A DNA stretch of 64,000 bases from Ureibacillus yapensis (GCF_003515775.1 NZ_QWEI01000013.1:24714-88713), one strand, 5' to 3'; shown: positions 36,343 through 45,711, numbered from the stretch's first letter. A program made the numbers and translations. Notes: generated from the letters alone by a model not told the origin.

Positions 36343-36346
36343 AAAA

Positions 36347-36407
36347 GAAACTTAGCCTTTTTCATGGGCAAAAATCCTGAAAAGGCTCAAGTTTCTCCGT
36401 TATTTTT
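36347..36407 (+). terminator. Rho-independent terminator
   Basis: GAAACTT.GCCTTTTTCA pairs with TGAAAAGGC..AAGTTTC; a TATTTTT stretch follows a few bases later. Confidence 0.7.
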
Positions 36408-36426
36408 GTAAAAAACAGAAAACATA

Positions 36427-36455
36427 TTGACGTGGGTATTTTTTAGGGCTATGAT
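36427..36455 (+). promoter_or_regulatory. Sigma-A promoter of the yitJ-metH operon
   Basis: TTGACG and TATGAT are separated by 17 bases. The expected start near 36462 is 25 bases before the SAM riboswitch. Confidence 0.7.
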
Positions 36456-36486
36456 TTAGTTTACATATTAAAAAGTAAATAGCAAT

Positions 36487-36640
36487 CTTATCAAGAGAAG
36501 CAGAGGGACTGGCCCGATGAAGCTTCAGCAACCAACAGAATGTAAGGTGCTAAATCCAGCTGGCAAATGCCGGAAAGATAAGAAGGATATCATAATCTTT
36601 ATTGATTAATTAAGCCTTCTTGAAAAAGAAAGGCTTTTTA
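36487..36640 (+). promoter_or_regulatory. SAM-I riboswitch (S-box) with terminator
   Basis: The aptamer (36487-36582) has the S-box core: P1 CTTATC/GATAAG, AGAGAAGCAGAGGGACTGGC, GAAGCTTCAGCAACC and AAGGTGCTAAATCC. The expression platform is readable: AGAAGG (36581-36586) can pair with CCTTCT (36614-36619) as antiterminator, or CCTTCTT can join the terminator AAGCCTT/AAGGCTT followed by TTTTT (36611-36640). P1 and the antiterminator share GATAAG/AGAAGG bases, so SAM binding frees the terminator and turns off yitJ-metH. Confidence 0.97.
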
Positions 36641-36741
36641 TTTTATTGACTTGAAAGAGAATCTACTAATTTTATAAATATAAGATACAGAATTTTTAAA
36701 ACTATTCAATTGGCAATTAAGAAAATCAAGGAGAGTAGAAA

Positions 36742-38589
36742 ATGGGATTACTAGAAGCATTACAGTCGAAGGTGTTAACAGCAGATGGCGCAATGGGTAC
36801 GTTATTATATGCTTATGGTCTGGAATATTGCCATGAAGAAATGAATATCGTAAGGCCCGAACTAATCGAAAAAATACATATAGAATATATTTCAGCGGGA
36901 GCCGATGTCATTCAAACGAATACATATGGCGCAAATGCAATCAAGCTTGCTCGTTATGGATTAGAAGCGAAAGTAAAAGAAATCAATGAAGCGGCCGTTT
37001 CCATTGCCAAAAAAGCGGTCGGCAACGGTGATCAATTTATTCTGGGTTCAATCGGCGGCACTCGAGGCGTTCGTAAAAGCGATGCAACGTTAGAGGAAAT
37101 CCTCCATGCAATAAAAGAGCAGGCCGTTGTTTTAATTGAAGGTGGAGTAGATGGGCTGTTGCTGGAAACCTACTTTGATTTTGAGGAGTTAACAGAGACC
37201 GTTAAAATGCTCCGTGCAGAAACAAACCTGCCAATCATCGCCCAAGTGTCGATGCATGACCCGGGAGTGCTGCAAAATGGAATGAAATTAAATGATGCAT
37301 TGCAGCAGCTTCAAGCGATAGGTGCAGATATTGTGGGAGTTAACTGTCGATTGGGCCCTTATCATACAATCCAAGCATTCGAGGGAGTCGAGTTGCCTGA
37401 AAAAGCGTTTTTATCGGCTTATCCAAATGCTTCTTTGCTGGATATCGAAGAAGGCCGCGTGATTTACGAATCGGAAGTAGATTATTTTGCAAGAGCAGCC
37501 GTTCAACTGCGAAATCAAGGTGTGAGGCTTATTGGCGGGTGTTGCGGTACAACACCAAAACATATTGAGGCAGCCAAAAAGTTATTGGGCCAATTAAATC
37601 CAATTGAAATAAAAGAAGCAAAACAGCCGAAAGAAATTTTAATTCAAGAGCCTGACCCAAGAGAAATTGAACCGCTTCATGAGAAAGTAAAACGCGAACG
37701 TTCAGTCATTGTAGAGCTGGATACACCGAGACATCTGGAAATTGAGTCCTTTGTCGAGGGTGCAAAAACGCTTTACAACGAAGGCGCGGACATCATTATG
37801 ATGGCCGATAATTCGTTGGCTTCGCCGCGAATCAGCAATGTCGCGATGGGATCGATTTTAAAACTTCAGCACGGGATCCGTGTTATGCCGCATATTACAT
37901 GCCGCGATCGCAACTTGATTGGATTGCAATCCCACATCATGGGGTTGAATGCATTGGGATTGCATGATATTTTGACTGTCACGGGCGATCCGACAAAAGT
38001 GGGCGATTTCCCTGGTGCAACAAGTGTTTACGACGTGTCATCATTGGAACTCATTTCGCTTATTAAACAATTGAATGAAGGAATCTCTTTCTCCGGAAAG
38101 CCTCTGCGCAAGAAAGCAAACTTCTCGGTAGCAGCTGCTTTTAATCCGAATGTTCGCGTACTGGATCGAGCGGTGGCGCGCCTTGAGAAGAAAATTGAAC
38201 ACGGAGCGGATTATTTTATTTCGCAGCCGGTTTATACAAAAGAAAAAATAGAAGAAATTCATGAAGCTACAAAGCATCTGGAGACGCCGATTTATATTGG
38301 CATCATGCCATTGACAAGCTTCCGCAGTGCAGAATTCCTCCATCATGAAGTACCGGGAATCAAGCTTTCCGATGAAGCGTTGGAAAGAATGCAGGCTTGT
38401 GAAGGGGACAAACAAAAAGAGAGCGCTGAAGGAGTTGCCATCGCAAAAGAATTGCTGGACACAGCAGCAAAATACTTCAATGGCATTTATTTGATCACAC
38501 CGTTCTTGCGATACGATTTAACAATACAACTAATGCAATATATCAAACAACTTGATGTGCAAAATAAAGGAGTCAAAGCAAATGTATAA
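36742..38589 (+). CDS. yitJ: Bifunctional homocysteine S-methyltransferase / methylenetetrahydrofolate reductase
   Basis: 615 residues. Residues 1-290 are a homocysteine methyltransferase barrel with the zinc ligands Cys202 (GVNC) and Cys267-Cys268 (GGCCGT). Residues about 320-610 are a MetF-type reductase that makes 5-methyl-THF using reduced flavin (ELDTPRHLE, HITCRDRN, ILTVTGDPTKVGDFPGA). B. subtilis YitJ has the same fusion. With MetH next door, its main job is to supply 5-methyl-THF. It starts at ATG after AAGGAGAG, is controlled by the S-box, and overlaps the metH start by 8 bases. Confidence 0.95.
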   Translation: MGLLEALQSKVLTADGAMGTLLYAYGLEYCHEEMNIVRPELIEKIHIEYISAGADVIQTNTYGANAIKLARYGLEAKVKEINEAAVSIAKKAVGNGDQFILGSIGGTRGVRKSDATLEEILHAIKEQAVVLIEGGVDGLLLETYFDFEELTETVKMLRAETNLPIIAQVSMHDPGVLQNGMKLNDALQQLQAIGADIVGVNCRLGPYHTIQAFEGVELPEKAFLSAYPNASLLDIEEGRVIYESEVDYFARAAVQLRNQGVRLIGGCCGTTPKHIEAAKKLLGQLNPIEIKEAKQPKEILIQEPDPREIEPLHEKVKRERSVIVELDTPRHLEIESFVEGAKTLYNEGADIIMMADNSLASPRISNVAMGSILKLQHGIRVMPHITCRDRNLIGLQSHIMGLNALGLHDILTVTGDPTKVGDFPGATSVYDVSSLELISLIKQLNEGISFSGKPLRKKANFSVAAAFNPNVRVLDRAVARLEKKIEHGADYFISQPVYTKEKIEEIHEATKHLETPIYIGIMPLTSFRSAEFLHHEVPGIKLSDEALERMQACEGDKQKESAEGVAIAKELLDTAAKYFNGIYLITPFLRYDLTIQLMQYIKQLDVQNKGVKANV

Positions 38590-41500
38590 CCATCCGATAG
38601 AAGAACAATTGCAAAAAAGGATATTAGTTATCGATGGTGCAATGGGGACGATGCTTCAGCAGGAAAACTTAACAGCCGAGGATTTTGGCGGCGAAGAGTT
38701 GGAAGGATGCAATGAAAACCTCGTATTAACCCGTCCTGATGTACTATCGAAAATTCACCGAGCTTATTTGGAAGCCGGTGCGGATATTATTTGTACAAAT
38801 ACATTTGGTGGAACGCCTTTAGTTTTGAATGAATACGGACTTGGCGACAAGACGGAAGCAATCAATAAACGTGCAGTGGAATTAGCTTTGGAAGCAGCGC
38901 GCGACTATTCGACCGAAGAGTGGCCGCGTTTTGTGGCAGGAGCGATCGGCCCGACAACAAAGACCTTATCTGTAACAGGTGGAATTACATTTGACGAGCT
39001 TTCGGATAACTTCTACATACAAGCAAAAGCATTGGTTGAAGCGGGAGCGGATTTGCTTTTGCTTGAAACAAGCCAAGATATGCTCAATGTAAAAGCGGCC
39101 TCCCTTGGTGTAAACCGCGCCTTTAAAGAAACGGGTAAAGAGCTCCCGATTATGTTATCCGCAACAATCGAGCCAATGGGTACAACGTTGGCAGGCCAAA
39201 CAATCGATGCGTTCTATATTTCAATTGAGCATATCCAGCCGTTGTCAATTGGGTTAAACTGCGCAACTGGCCCAGAGTTTATGACCGATCATATTCGATC
39301 TTTGTCCGAACTATCCACAAGCTTTATCAGCTGCTATCCAAATGCAGGTTTGCCGGATGAAGAAGGCCATTACCACGAAACACCGGAATCTCTCTCCATA
39401 AAACTGCGAGGTTTTGCCGAGAAAGGTTGGTTGAACATTGTGGGAGGATGTTGCGGAACAACGCCGGCACATATTCAGGCCATTCGGGATGCAGTCGATG
39501 GTTATGAACCTAGACCGCTTCCGGAAAAAACGCATGGTCATGTCGTATCGGGGATTGAGCCATTGCAATACGACGATTCGATGCGTCCCTTATTTATTGG
39601 TGAACGTACGAATGTTATCGGTTCCCGCAAATTTAAACAACTTATTATCGACGGGAAATTTGAAGAAGCAGCTGAAATCGCCCGTGCCCAGGTGAAAAAT
39701 GGAGCTCATGTCATCGATATTTGTCTGGCGAATCCAGATCGCGATGAATTGGAAGATATGACAAACTTCATGAAGGAAGTAGTTAAAAAAGTAAAAGTTC
39801 CGCTTGTAATTGACTCGACGGATGAAAAAGTAATCGAAGAAGCACTTAAATTCTCGCAAGGAAAAGCAATCATTAATTCCATCAACCTCGAAGATGGAGA
39901 AGAGCGCTTCGATGCCGTGATGCCGATTGTCAAAAAATTTGGAGCATCCGTTGTAGTGGGTACAATCGATGAAAAAGGAATGGCTGTGGATCGCCAAAGA
40001 AAACTGGAAGTAGCTGAACGTTCTTATCAATTATTAACGGAAAAATGGGGACTCCCACCGGAAGATATTATTTTTGACCCGCTTGTATTCCCTGTTGGAA
40101 CAGGCGATGAACAGTACATCGGTGCTGCTGAAGAAACAATCGAAGGAATTCGTCTTATAAAGGAAAAATATCCGGAGGTATTGACAGTATTAGGGGTAAG
40201 TAACGTTTCGTTCGGATTGCCTCCAGTAGGGCGTGAAGTATTAAATGCCGTGTATTTATATCATTGTACACAGGCAGGGCTTGATTATGCGATTGTAAAT
40301 ACCGAGAAACTGGAGCGCTATGCTTCTATTCCGGAAGAGGAAATTAAGTTGGCAAACGATTTAATCTTCAATACCAATGATGAAACGCTGGCTGTATTTA
40401 CTGACTTCTACCGTGATAAAAAGAAAGAAAAATCGGTCGCGAATATCCCTGATACGGTTGAAGAAAGACTTTCTTACTATATTATAGAGGGAACAAAAGA
40501 AGGGCTGATTCCGGATCTGGAAGAGGCTAGAAAGCTTTTTGACTCGCCTTTGGATATTATTAATGGACCGCTTATGGCCGGCATGTCTGAAGTAGGCCGT
40601 CTATTTAACGATAACCAACTGATCGTGGCAGAAGTTTTGCAAAGTGCCGGCGTGATGAAAGCGGCAGTTGCCCACCTTGAACAGTATATGGAAAAAAATG
40701 AAGACAGTTCGGGCAAAGGGAAAGTTGTCTTGGCAACGGTTAAAGGCGACGTTCATGATATTGGGAAAAATCTCGTGGATATCATTTTAAGCAATAATGG
40801 TTTTAAAGTGGTGGATTTAGGCATTAAAGTAACTCCTGCTGAGTTGATTCAAGCGATTCGCAAGGAGCAGCCTGATTTTGTAGGGCTTTCCGGTCTTCTT
40901 GTAAAATCTGCGCAGCAAATGGTGATTACGGCACAGGACTTCAAGGAAGCAGGAATCGATATCCCGATTTTGGTAGGCGGCGCAGCATTATCGAAACGCT
41001 TTACGGAAACAAAAATTGCCGCACAATATGATGGGCCTGTTATTTATTCAAAAGATGCCATGCAGGGACTTGATCAAGCCAATCGTTTGATGAAGCCGGA
41101 AGAACGTGAAGTGCTGATCCAAGAGCTTCGCGAATCGCAGGAAAAGAGATTATTGGCAGATGAAAAACGTGCAGCAAGACCCCAAAAAATTGTAGCAGAA
41201 AAACCTGCAAGAACAGTCAAAGACGCTCCAGTGTATCAACCAAAAGATTTGGCAGAGCATATTAAGCGAAATTATTCAGTAGCCCACTTGCATCCATATG
41301 TGAATATGCGAACGTTAATTGGCCATCACTTAGGCTTGAAAGGCAATGTTGAAAAGCTTTTGGCTGAAAAAGATGAAAGAGCGACACAGCTGCATGAATT
41401 GGTTAATGAATACTTAACATCGGATTTATTAAACCCTTCCGGTATGTATCAATTCTTCCCTGCACAAGCGCATGGGGATGATGTGGTCATTTACAGCCCG

Positions 41501-42013
41501 GAGGATAGCAAAACCGAGATTGAACGATTCCATTTCCCTCGCCAAAAAGAAGCACCGTTCCTTTGCTTATCGGACTTCCTGAAAACAGTGGAAAGCGGCG
41601 AGATGGATTACGTGGCATTGATGGTTGTAACGGCCGGCCATGGAGTAAAAGGAGTGGCGGAACAGCTAAAAACAGACGGTAAATTCCTTGAAAGCCATGC
41701 TCTTTTAGCAACAGCATTGGAGCTTGCGGAAGGATTTGCAGAAAGACTTCATCAGGAAATTCGTGATGTTTGGGGCTTCCCGGATGCAACTGATTTTACA
41801 ATGCGTGAGCGATTTGCTGCGAAATATCAAGGGCAGCGTTTCTCCTTTGGTTACCCGGCATGTCCGAATCTTGAAGATCAGGAAAAATTGTTCAAACTAT
41901 TAAAACCGGAAAGAATTGGCGTGAATCTAACGGAAGGCTACATGATGGAGCCGGAAGCAAGTGTATCGGCAATTGTCTTCGCCCATCCGGATGCTCGTTA
42001 TTTTAATGTGTAA
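38582..42013 (+). CDS. metH: Cobalamin-dependent methionine synthase MetH
   Basis: 1143 residues with the full four-domain layout: homocysteine barrel (1-315; Zn ligands Cys227, Cys290, Cys291 in GGCCGT), methyl-THF barrel (about 330-610), cobalamin cap and B12 domain (about 640-860; DVHDIG with axial ligand His725, then SGLLVKS), and AdoMet reactivation domain (about 885-1143; RERFAAKYQGQRFSFGYPACP). It moves the methyl group of methyl-THF to homocysteine through cob(I)alamin. It needs vitamin B12. AAAGGAG inside the end of yitJ is 8 bases before the ATG at 38582, so translation is coupled. A longer start at 38552 is possible but unsupported. The SAM riboswitch controls both genes. Confidence 0.97.
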   Translation: MYNHPIEEQLQKRILVIDGAMGTMLQQENLTAEDFGGEELEGCNENLVLTRPDVLSKIHRAYLEAGADIICTNTFGGTPLVLNEYGLGDKTEAINKRAVELALEAARDYSTEEWPRFVAGAIGPTTKTLSVTGGITFDELSDNFYIQAKALVEAGADLLLLETSQDMLNVKAASLGVNRAFKETGKELPIMLSATIEPMGTTLAGQTIDAFYISIEHIQPLSIGLNCATGPEFMTDHIRSLSELSTSFISCYPNAGLPDEEGHYHETPESLSIKLRGFAEKGWLNIVGGCCGTTPAHIQAIRDAVDGYEPRPLPEKTHGHVVSGIEPLQYDDSMRPLFIGERTNVIGSRKFKQLIIDGKFEEAAEIARAQVKNGAHVIDICLANPDRDELEDMTNFMKEVVKKVKVPLVIDSTDEKVIEEALKFSQGKAIINSINLEDGEERFDAVMPIVKKFGASVVVGTIDEKGMAVDRQRKLEVAERSYQLLTEKWGLPPEDIIFDPLVFPVGTGDEQYIGAAEETIEGIRLIKEKYPEVLTVLGVSNVSFGLPPVGREVLNAVYLYHCTQAGLDYAIVNTEKLERYASIPEEEIKLANDLIFNTNDETLAVFTDFYRDKKKEKSVANIPDTVEERLSYYIIEGTKEGLIPDLEEARKLFDSPLDIINGPLMAGMSEVGRLFNDNQLIVAEVLQSAGVMKAAVAHLEQYMEKNEDSSGKGKVVLATVKGDVHDIGKNLVDIILSNNGFKVVDLGIKVTPAELIQAIRKEQPDFVGLSGLLVKSAQQMVITAQDFKEAGIDIPILVGGAALSKRFTETKIAAQYDGPVIYSKDAMQGLDQANRLMKPEEREVLIQELRESQEKRLLADEKRAARPQKIVAEKPARTVKDAPVYQPKDLAEHIKRNYSVAHLHPYVNMRTLIGHHLGLKGNVEKLLAEKDERATQLHELVNEYLTSDLLNPSGMYQFFPAQAHGDDVVIYSPEDSKTEIERFHFPRQKEAPFLCLSDFLKTVESGEMDYVALMVVTAGHGVKGVAEQLKTDGKFLESHALLATALELAEGFAERLHQEIRDVWGFPDATDFTMRERFAAKYQGQRFSFGYPACPNLEDQEKLFKLLKPERIGVNLTEGYMMEPEASVSAIVFAHPDARYFNV

Positions 42014-42031
42014 TTTATAATGTATACTTTC

Positions 42032-42075
42032 AAAAGCTATTTCAAAGACTAAAACCTTTGAAATAGCTTTTTTTG
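42032..42075 (+). terminator. Rho-independent terminator of the yitJ-metH operon
   Basis: AAAAGCTATTTCAAAG pairs with CTTTGAAATAGCTTTT, with a run of seven Ts. Confidence 0.9.
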
Positions 42076-42340
42076 CGGGAAATTTAGTAACGGAGAACTA
42101 ATTTGAGGCATGTTGAATCAAGAACGGCAAAAGATGTATGCAACAAGCTATTTAGTGGGTAAAGATAAATGGATTCACGAAAACAATGTCAGAGACCAAC
42201 CTTAAGCAAATTAATACAAACAATTAGTACCTCGTCATATGACATTTGTAATGAAATAATCATGACGTTTACTTCTATAAGCAACGTCTCCTTTTTTTTA
42301 AAATGAGAGTAGAAAGTCTAGAAAGAAAGAAGGAATTTAC
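42076..42340. other. Spacer before des, holding its control region
   Basis: A 23-codon frame at 42134-42205 has no ribosome binding site and is not called. The second half contains the inverted repeat described at 42233. After it GACGTT (42264-42269) can pair with AACGTC (42283-42288) ahead of eight Ts, an attenuator-like hairpin in the des leader. Confidence 0.4.
42233..42267. promoter_or_regulatory. Candidate DesR operator upstream of des
   Basis: CGTCAT at the left end and ATGACG at the right end form an inverted repeat; an inner GTCATATGAC is itself a perfect palindrome. Its place before the desaturase gene, with desK and desR downstream, makes phospho-DesR the obvious candidate. This is an inference from position. 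Confidence 0.45.
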
Positions 42341-43375
42341 TTGGCTATGACTGATGCTGAAAAAACGAAACAGTTACGTAAAGAAGTCGTTCCATTTGCA
42401 AAATCTCAAACAAAAACAAGTATTCTTCAAATAATCAATACGATACTTCCACTTCTTGCAATATGGGGTGCTGGTTATTATTTACTGCAATTTTCTCCTT
42501 GGTTCACGGTAGCCTGTAGTATTCTTGCTTCAGGGTTCGTCGTTCGTACTTTCATCATTTTCCACGATTGTACACACGGCTCATTCTTTAAAAGTAAAAA
42601 AGCAAATAACATTGTCGGAAATATTACGGGAATCTTAACTTCATTCCCATATGAAAAATGGAAAAGAGAACACACCATTCACCATGCGACTAGTTCCAAC
42701 CTTGATAAGCGAGGGATTGGCGACATCGATATGTTGACGGTGGATGAGTACTTGCAAAAATCGAAGCTTGGCCGTCTTGGTTATCGCCTATATCGCAATC
42801 CATTGGTCATGTTCGGCTTGGGGCCACTATTTATGGTATTAGTGCTAAATCGGGTAAATCGCAAAGATGCTAAGAAAAAAGAACGATTCAACACGTATTT
42901 CACAAATGCAGTATTGCTCATTATTTGTGCTGCGTTAATATGGGCAACGGGATGGCAAACTTTCTTATTGGTGCATGGCTTAACGTTATTTATAGCAGGT
43001 GCGCTGGGAATTTGGCTATTCTATATCCAGCATACGTACGAAGATTCGTATTTTGAATTTGAAACAGATTGGGATTATGTAAAAGCAGCTGTAGAAGGCA
43101 GTTCCTATTACAAACTGCCAAAAATATTGCAATGGATTACAGGGAATATTGGTTTCCACCATGTTCACCATTTATCGCCGCGTGTTCCAAACTATAACCT
43201 GGAAGCGGCGCATGAATCGATTCCGCCTCTTCAAAAGGCTACAACCATCACATTAAAAACAAGTGTCGAATCCATTCGATATAAATTGTATGATCCAAAA
43301 AACAAAAAATTTGTATCCTTTAAAGAAGTCGAAAAAAAGATACGATTAAAAAATAATAAGTCTGTTCAAGCGTAA
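42341..43375 (+). CDS. des: Membrane fatty-acid (acyl-lipid) desaturase
   Basis: 344 residues with four or more membrane helices and the three His boxes that bind the di-iron centre: HDCTH (75-79), HTIHH (111-115) and HHVHH (273-277). Des introduces a double bond into existing membrane phospholipid acyl chains after a temperature drop, restoring fluidity. It starts at TTG 42341, 6 bases after AAGGA; ATG 42347 is an alternative. The sensor kinase DesK and regulator DesR follow, so this is the whole cold-response unit of B. subtilis type. Between des and desK lie a terminator and a palindromic repeat. Confidence 0.95.
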   Translation: MAMTDAEKTKQLRKEVVPFAKSQTKTSILQIINTILPLLAIWGAGYYLLQFSPWFTVACSILASGFVVRTFIIFHDCTHGSFFKSKKANNIVGNITGILTSFPYEKWKREHTIHHATSSNLDKRGIGDIDMLTVDEYLQKSKLGRLGYRLYRNPLVMFGLGPLFMVLVLNRVNRKDAKKKERFNTYFTNAVLLIICAALIWATGWQTFLLVHGLTLFIAGALGIWLFYIQHTYEDSYFEFETDWDYVKAAVEGSSYYKLPKILQWITGNIGFHHVHHLSPRVPNYNLEAAHESIPPLQKATTITLKTSVESIRYKLYDPKNKKFVSFKEVEKKIRLKNNKSVQA

Positions 43376-43397
43376 AAGGCTGGACATTACGCTATTT

Positions 43398-43431
43398 CAC
43401 GGTGTTGCCTTTAGGGTAATGCCGTGATTTT
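43398..43431 (+). terminator. Probable terminator after des
   Basis: CACGG, TT and CC pair with GG, AA and CCGTG around a 4-base loop, followed by ATTTTGTT. It suggests that des can end separately from desKR. Confidence 0.55.
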
Positions 43432-43446
43432 GTTATACTAAGTTAG

Positions 43447-43562
43447 AAAAGCGGAGAACGCCCGTTAGCCCCGACAACAACTGGAGGAAACCACAAGAGG
43501 ACGCTCTTTGTCCTCGCGGGGGTTTTCGAAGTTGTCGAGGGGCTGGCGTTTGCAGCTGGACA
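43447..43562 (+). repeat. Palindromic intergenic repeat element, copy 2
   Basis: AAAAGCGGAGAACGCCCGT opens the element and GGGGCTGGCGTTTGCAGCTG closes it; the arms GCCCCGACAAC and GTTGTCGAGGGGC pair, with AGGACGCTCTTTGTCCT at the tip. It matches copy 1 (34728-34850) in reverse orientation. The element ends 60 bases before desK, so a large hairpin would lie in the desK leader if transcription comes from des. Confidence 0.78.
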
Positions 43563-43621
43563 CTGTTCAAAAAATTAATACATCAAAAAATATAACTAAA
43601 ATTAAAACTGCGAGGAATGTC

Positions 43622-44749
43622 ATGCAAAGCTGGTATACAATTTTACCGAAAAATCCATGGATCAGTATTTATGTTTGGGTGATTTTTTGTATCATGCCAT
43701 TCTACTTTATTATCCGATCGTTTTCATTTTTTGAGATTGTTCTAGGTCTCGTGTTAATCATGCTTTACTTTTTATCGCATTATTTTTCGTTTTATTCTAA
43801 AAGTGGCCTTGTTTACATGTGGATCAGTTTCGAGATGGTCCTGCATATTGCGATGACCCTTCTGTATGGATATGTATACTTATCATTATTTACTGCTTTT
43901 TTTATTGGGAATATTAAAAATCCAGTTGGGTTCTTTATTATGTATGGATTACATATCGGTTTTACCATCATGTCGATTGTAGCCGGCTATTTTATCGACC
44001 TGGACTTATTTTTATCGCAAACCCCATTTATTATCATCACGGTGGTCGGTGTCGTGCTGTTGCCCTTTTCTTTATACAACCGAAACAAACGGGAAAAGCT
44101 GGAAGGCCAGTTGGAAACGGCAAATGAACGAATTGCGGAGCTGATTATCCATGAAGAACGTCAACGAATTGCGCGGGACTTGCATGATACGTTGGGACAA
44201 AAACTTTCGATGATTGGTCTGAAAAGTGATTTGGCAAGTCGTCTGGTCTCGAGAAATCCAGAAGCTGCCATACAGGAAATCAGGGATATTCGCCATACTG
44301 CAAGCATAGCGTTGAAAGAAGTACGAGAACTGGTATCGGATATGCGTGCCGTCAAGCTGAATGAAGAATTGGAACGGGTCAAACAAATTTTAAAAGCTGC
44401 CGAAATCCAATATGAAATCAAAATGCACAGTAAACAACTACATATTCCGATTCTGGTCGAGAGCGTAATAAGCATGTGTCTAAAAGAAGCCATTAATAAC
44501 GTAGTAAAGCATAGCCAGGCCAAAATCTGCGAAATTACCATCGATAAAAGAGATAATGAAATGTTATTAACGGTTTATGATAATGGAAAAGGATTTAACG
44601 CAGGTTCGGAAGCTTATGGGAATGGATTGAAAGGCATGAGGGAACGCCTGGATTTTATAAATGGCTCTGTTCAAATTGAAAGTGAAAAGGGTACGAAACT
44701 TATGATCATTGTGCCGCTGGCTATTACACATCAGAAAGGGAATGAGTGA
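43622..44749 (+). CDS. desK: Sensor histidine kinase DesK (membrane thermosensor)
   Basis: 375 residues from the ATG at 43622 (GAGGA 7 bases upstream). The frame is open further upstream, but that part is the palindromic repeat and should not be coding. Four to five membrane helices fill residues 1-150. The dimerisation helix carries ERQRIARDLHDTLGQKLSMI; the phosphorylated His is residue 188, the same number as in B. subtilis DesK. The HATPase domain (about 275-370) has NNVVKHS and DNGKGF. DesK senses membrane thickness and rigidity and phosphorylates DesR in the cold. It is coupled to desR with 1 base between them. Confidence 0.94.
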   Translation: MQSWYTILPKNPWISIYVWVIFCIMPFYFIIRSFSFFEIVLGLVLIMLYFLSHYFSFYSKSGLVYMWISFEMVLHIAMTLLYGYVYLSLFTAFFIGNIKNPVGFFIMYGLHIGFTIMSIVAGYFIDLDLFLSQTPFIIITVVGVVLLPFSLYNRNKREKLEGQLETANERIAELIIHEERQRIARDLHDTLGQKLSMIGLKSDLASRLVSRNPEAAIQEIRDIRHTASIALKEVRELVSDMRAVKLNEELERVKQILKAAEIQYEIKMHSKQLHIPILVESVISMCLKEAINNVVKHSQAKICEITIDKRDNEMLLTVYDNGKGFNAGSEAYGNGLKGMRERLDFINGSVQIESEKGTKLMIIVPLAITHQKGNE

Positions 44750-44750
44750 T

Positions 44751-45359
44751 ATGATTCGAATTGTAATTGCGGAAGATCAAGGAATGTTGCTTGGTGCGAT
44801 GAAATCACTGCTCAGTATGGAAGAGGATATGGAAGTGGTGGGGCTGGCGAAAAACGGTGAAGAAGCACTCCAATTAGTAAAAGAACAGCAGCCGGATATT
44901 TGCATTATGGATATTGAAATGCCGATTATGACAGGACTGGATGCAGCAGAAGCATTGCAAAACATTGCAGATTGCAAAATCATCATTTTAACGACTTTCG
45001 CACGGCCGGGTTATTTTGAGAGAGCCAGAAAAGCGGGAGTGCGCGGGTATTTGTTAAAAGATAGTCCAATCGAGGAATTGGTCCATTCGATTCGCGTCAT
45101 CATGGATGGACGCCGCATTTTTGCACCGGAACTCGTTGATTTCGTATATGAAGATGATAGTGCCAATCCTTTAACTGAAAGAGAAAGCCAGGTATTGGAA
45201 TTGGTTGCGGAAGGAAAAACAACAAAGGAAATTGCAGCAGAGCTTTTTCTATCTGCTGGCACCGTGCGAAACTATATCTCCACAATCCTTGATAAGCTAG
45301 GTGTCGGCAACCGAATTGAAGCCATTTCAAGATTCAAGGAAAAAGGCTGGAATAAATAA
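44751..45359 (+). CDS. desR: NarL/FixJ-type response regulator DesR
   Basis: 202 residues from the ATG at 44751, one base after the desK stop, with AAAGGGA upstream. The receiver domain has the phosphoryl acceptor Asp54 (CIMDIEMP), as in B. subtilis DesR. The LuxR-type helix-turn-helix (about 137-195) reads LTERESQVLELVAEGKTTKE and GTVRNYISTILDKLG. Phospho-DesR activates des when the membrane stiffens. The inverted repeat at 42233 is a candidate binding site. The terminator is at 45458. Confidence 0.95.
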   Translation: MIRIVIAEDQGMLLGAMKSLLSMEEDMEVVGLAKNGEEALQLVKEQQPDICIMDIEMPIMTGLDAAEALQNIADCKIIILTTFARPGYFERARKAGVRGYLLKDSPIEELVHSIRVIMDGRRIFAPELVDFVYEDDSANPLTERESQVLELVAEGKTTKEIAAELFLSAGTVRNYISTILDKLGVGNRIEAISRFKEKGWNK

Positions 45360-45711
45360 GCGTTGCTTCATAGCAGAGGGAGCATTAAAAGGCTATTTCG
45401 CTATGAAATTAAACTCTATTTCAGTTATTCCATAAAAAGTTATAAAACCAAAACTTTAAGAATCCATTTTGATTAAATTTAATCAAAGTGGATTCTTTTT
45501 ATTTATAGATTTCTAGTGGCGTACTCTAAAACAGCTAGTCCAAATATATAATTTGCCCACTTAAAGCTCCTCCAAAATTTTAATTTCGGATAAAATTTAC
45601 AGTTTTTTTAACAAAATTTTACTGAATATTAGTAATAATATGAGATTATCTTAATAGGTTGGACAGCCTTTGCTGATTTAACCTAAAAAAATTAAATTCA
45701 GGAGGAGAATC
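45360..45711. other. Spacer between desR and the secreted nuclease
   Basis: Apart from the terminator at 45458-45502 I see no gene or RNA. CATAGC (about 45372) and GCTATG (about 45399) could form a weak hairpin. The 45600-45700 part is very AT-rich and presumably holds the nuclease promoter, but no hexamer pair stands out. Confidence 0.4.
45458..45502 (+). terminator. Rho-independent terminator of desKR
   Basis: AAGAATCCA.TTTGATTAAA pairs with TTTAATCAAA.TGGATTCTT, followed by Ts. Confidence 0.85.

Noticed and set aside
42134..42205. 23-codon micro-ORF before des
   Set aside because: No ribosome binding site and no resemblance to a known leader peptide.
43508..43621. N-terminal extension of DesK
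   Set aside because: The extra codons come from the palindromic repeat element; the ATG at 43622 has its own ribosome binding site and places the active His at 188.
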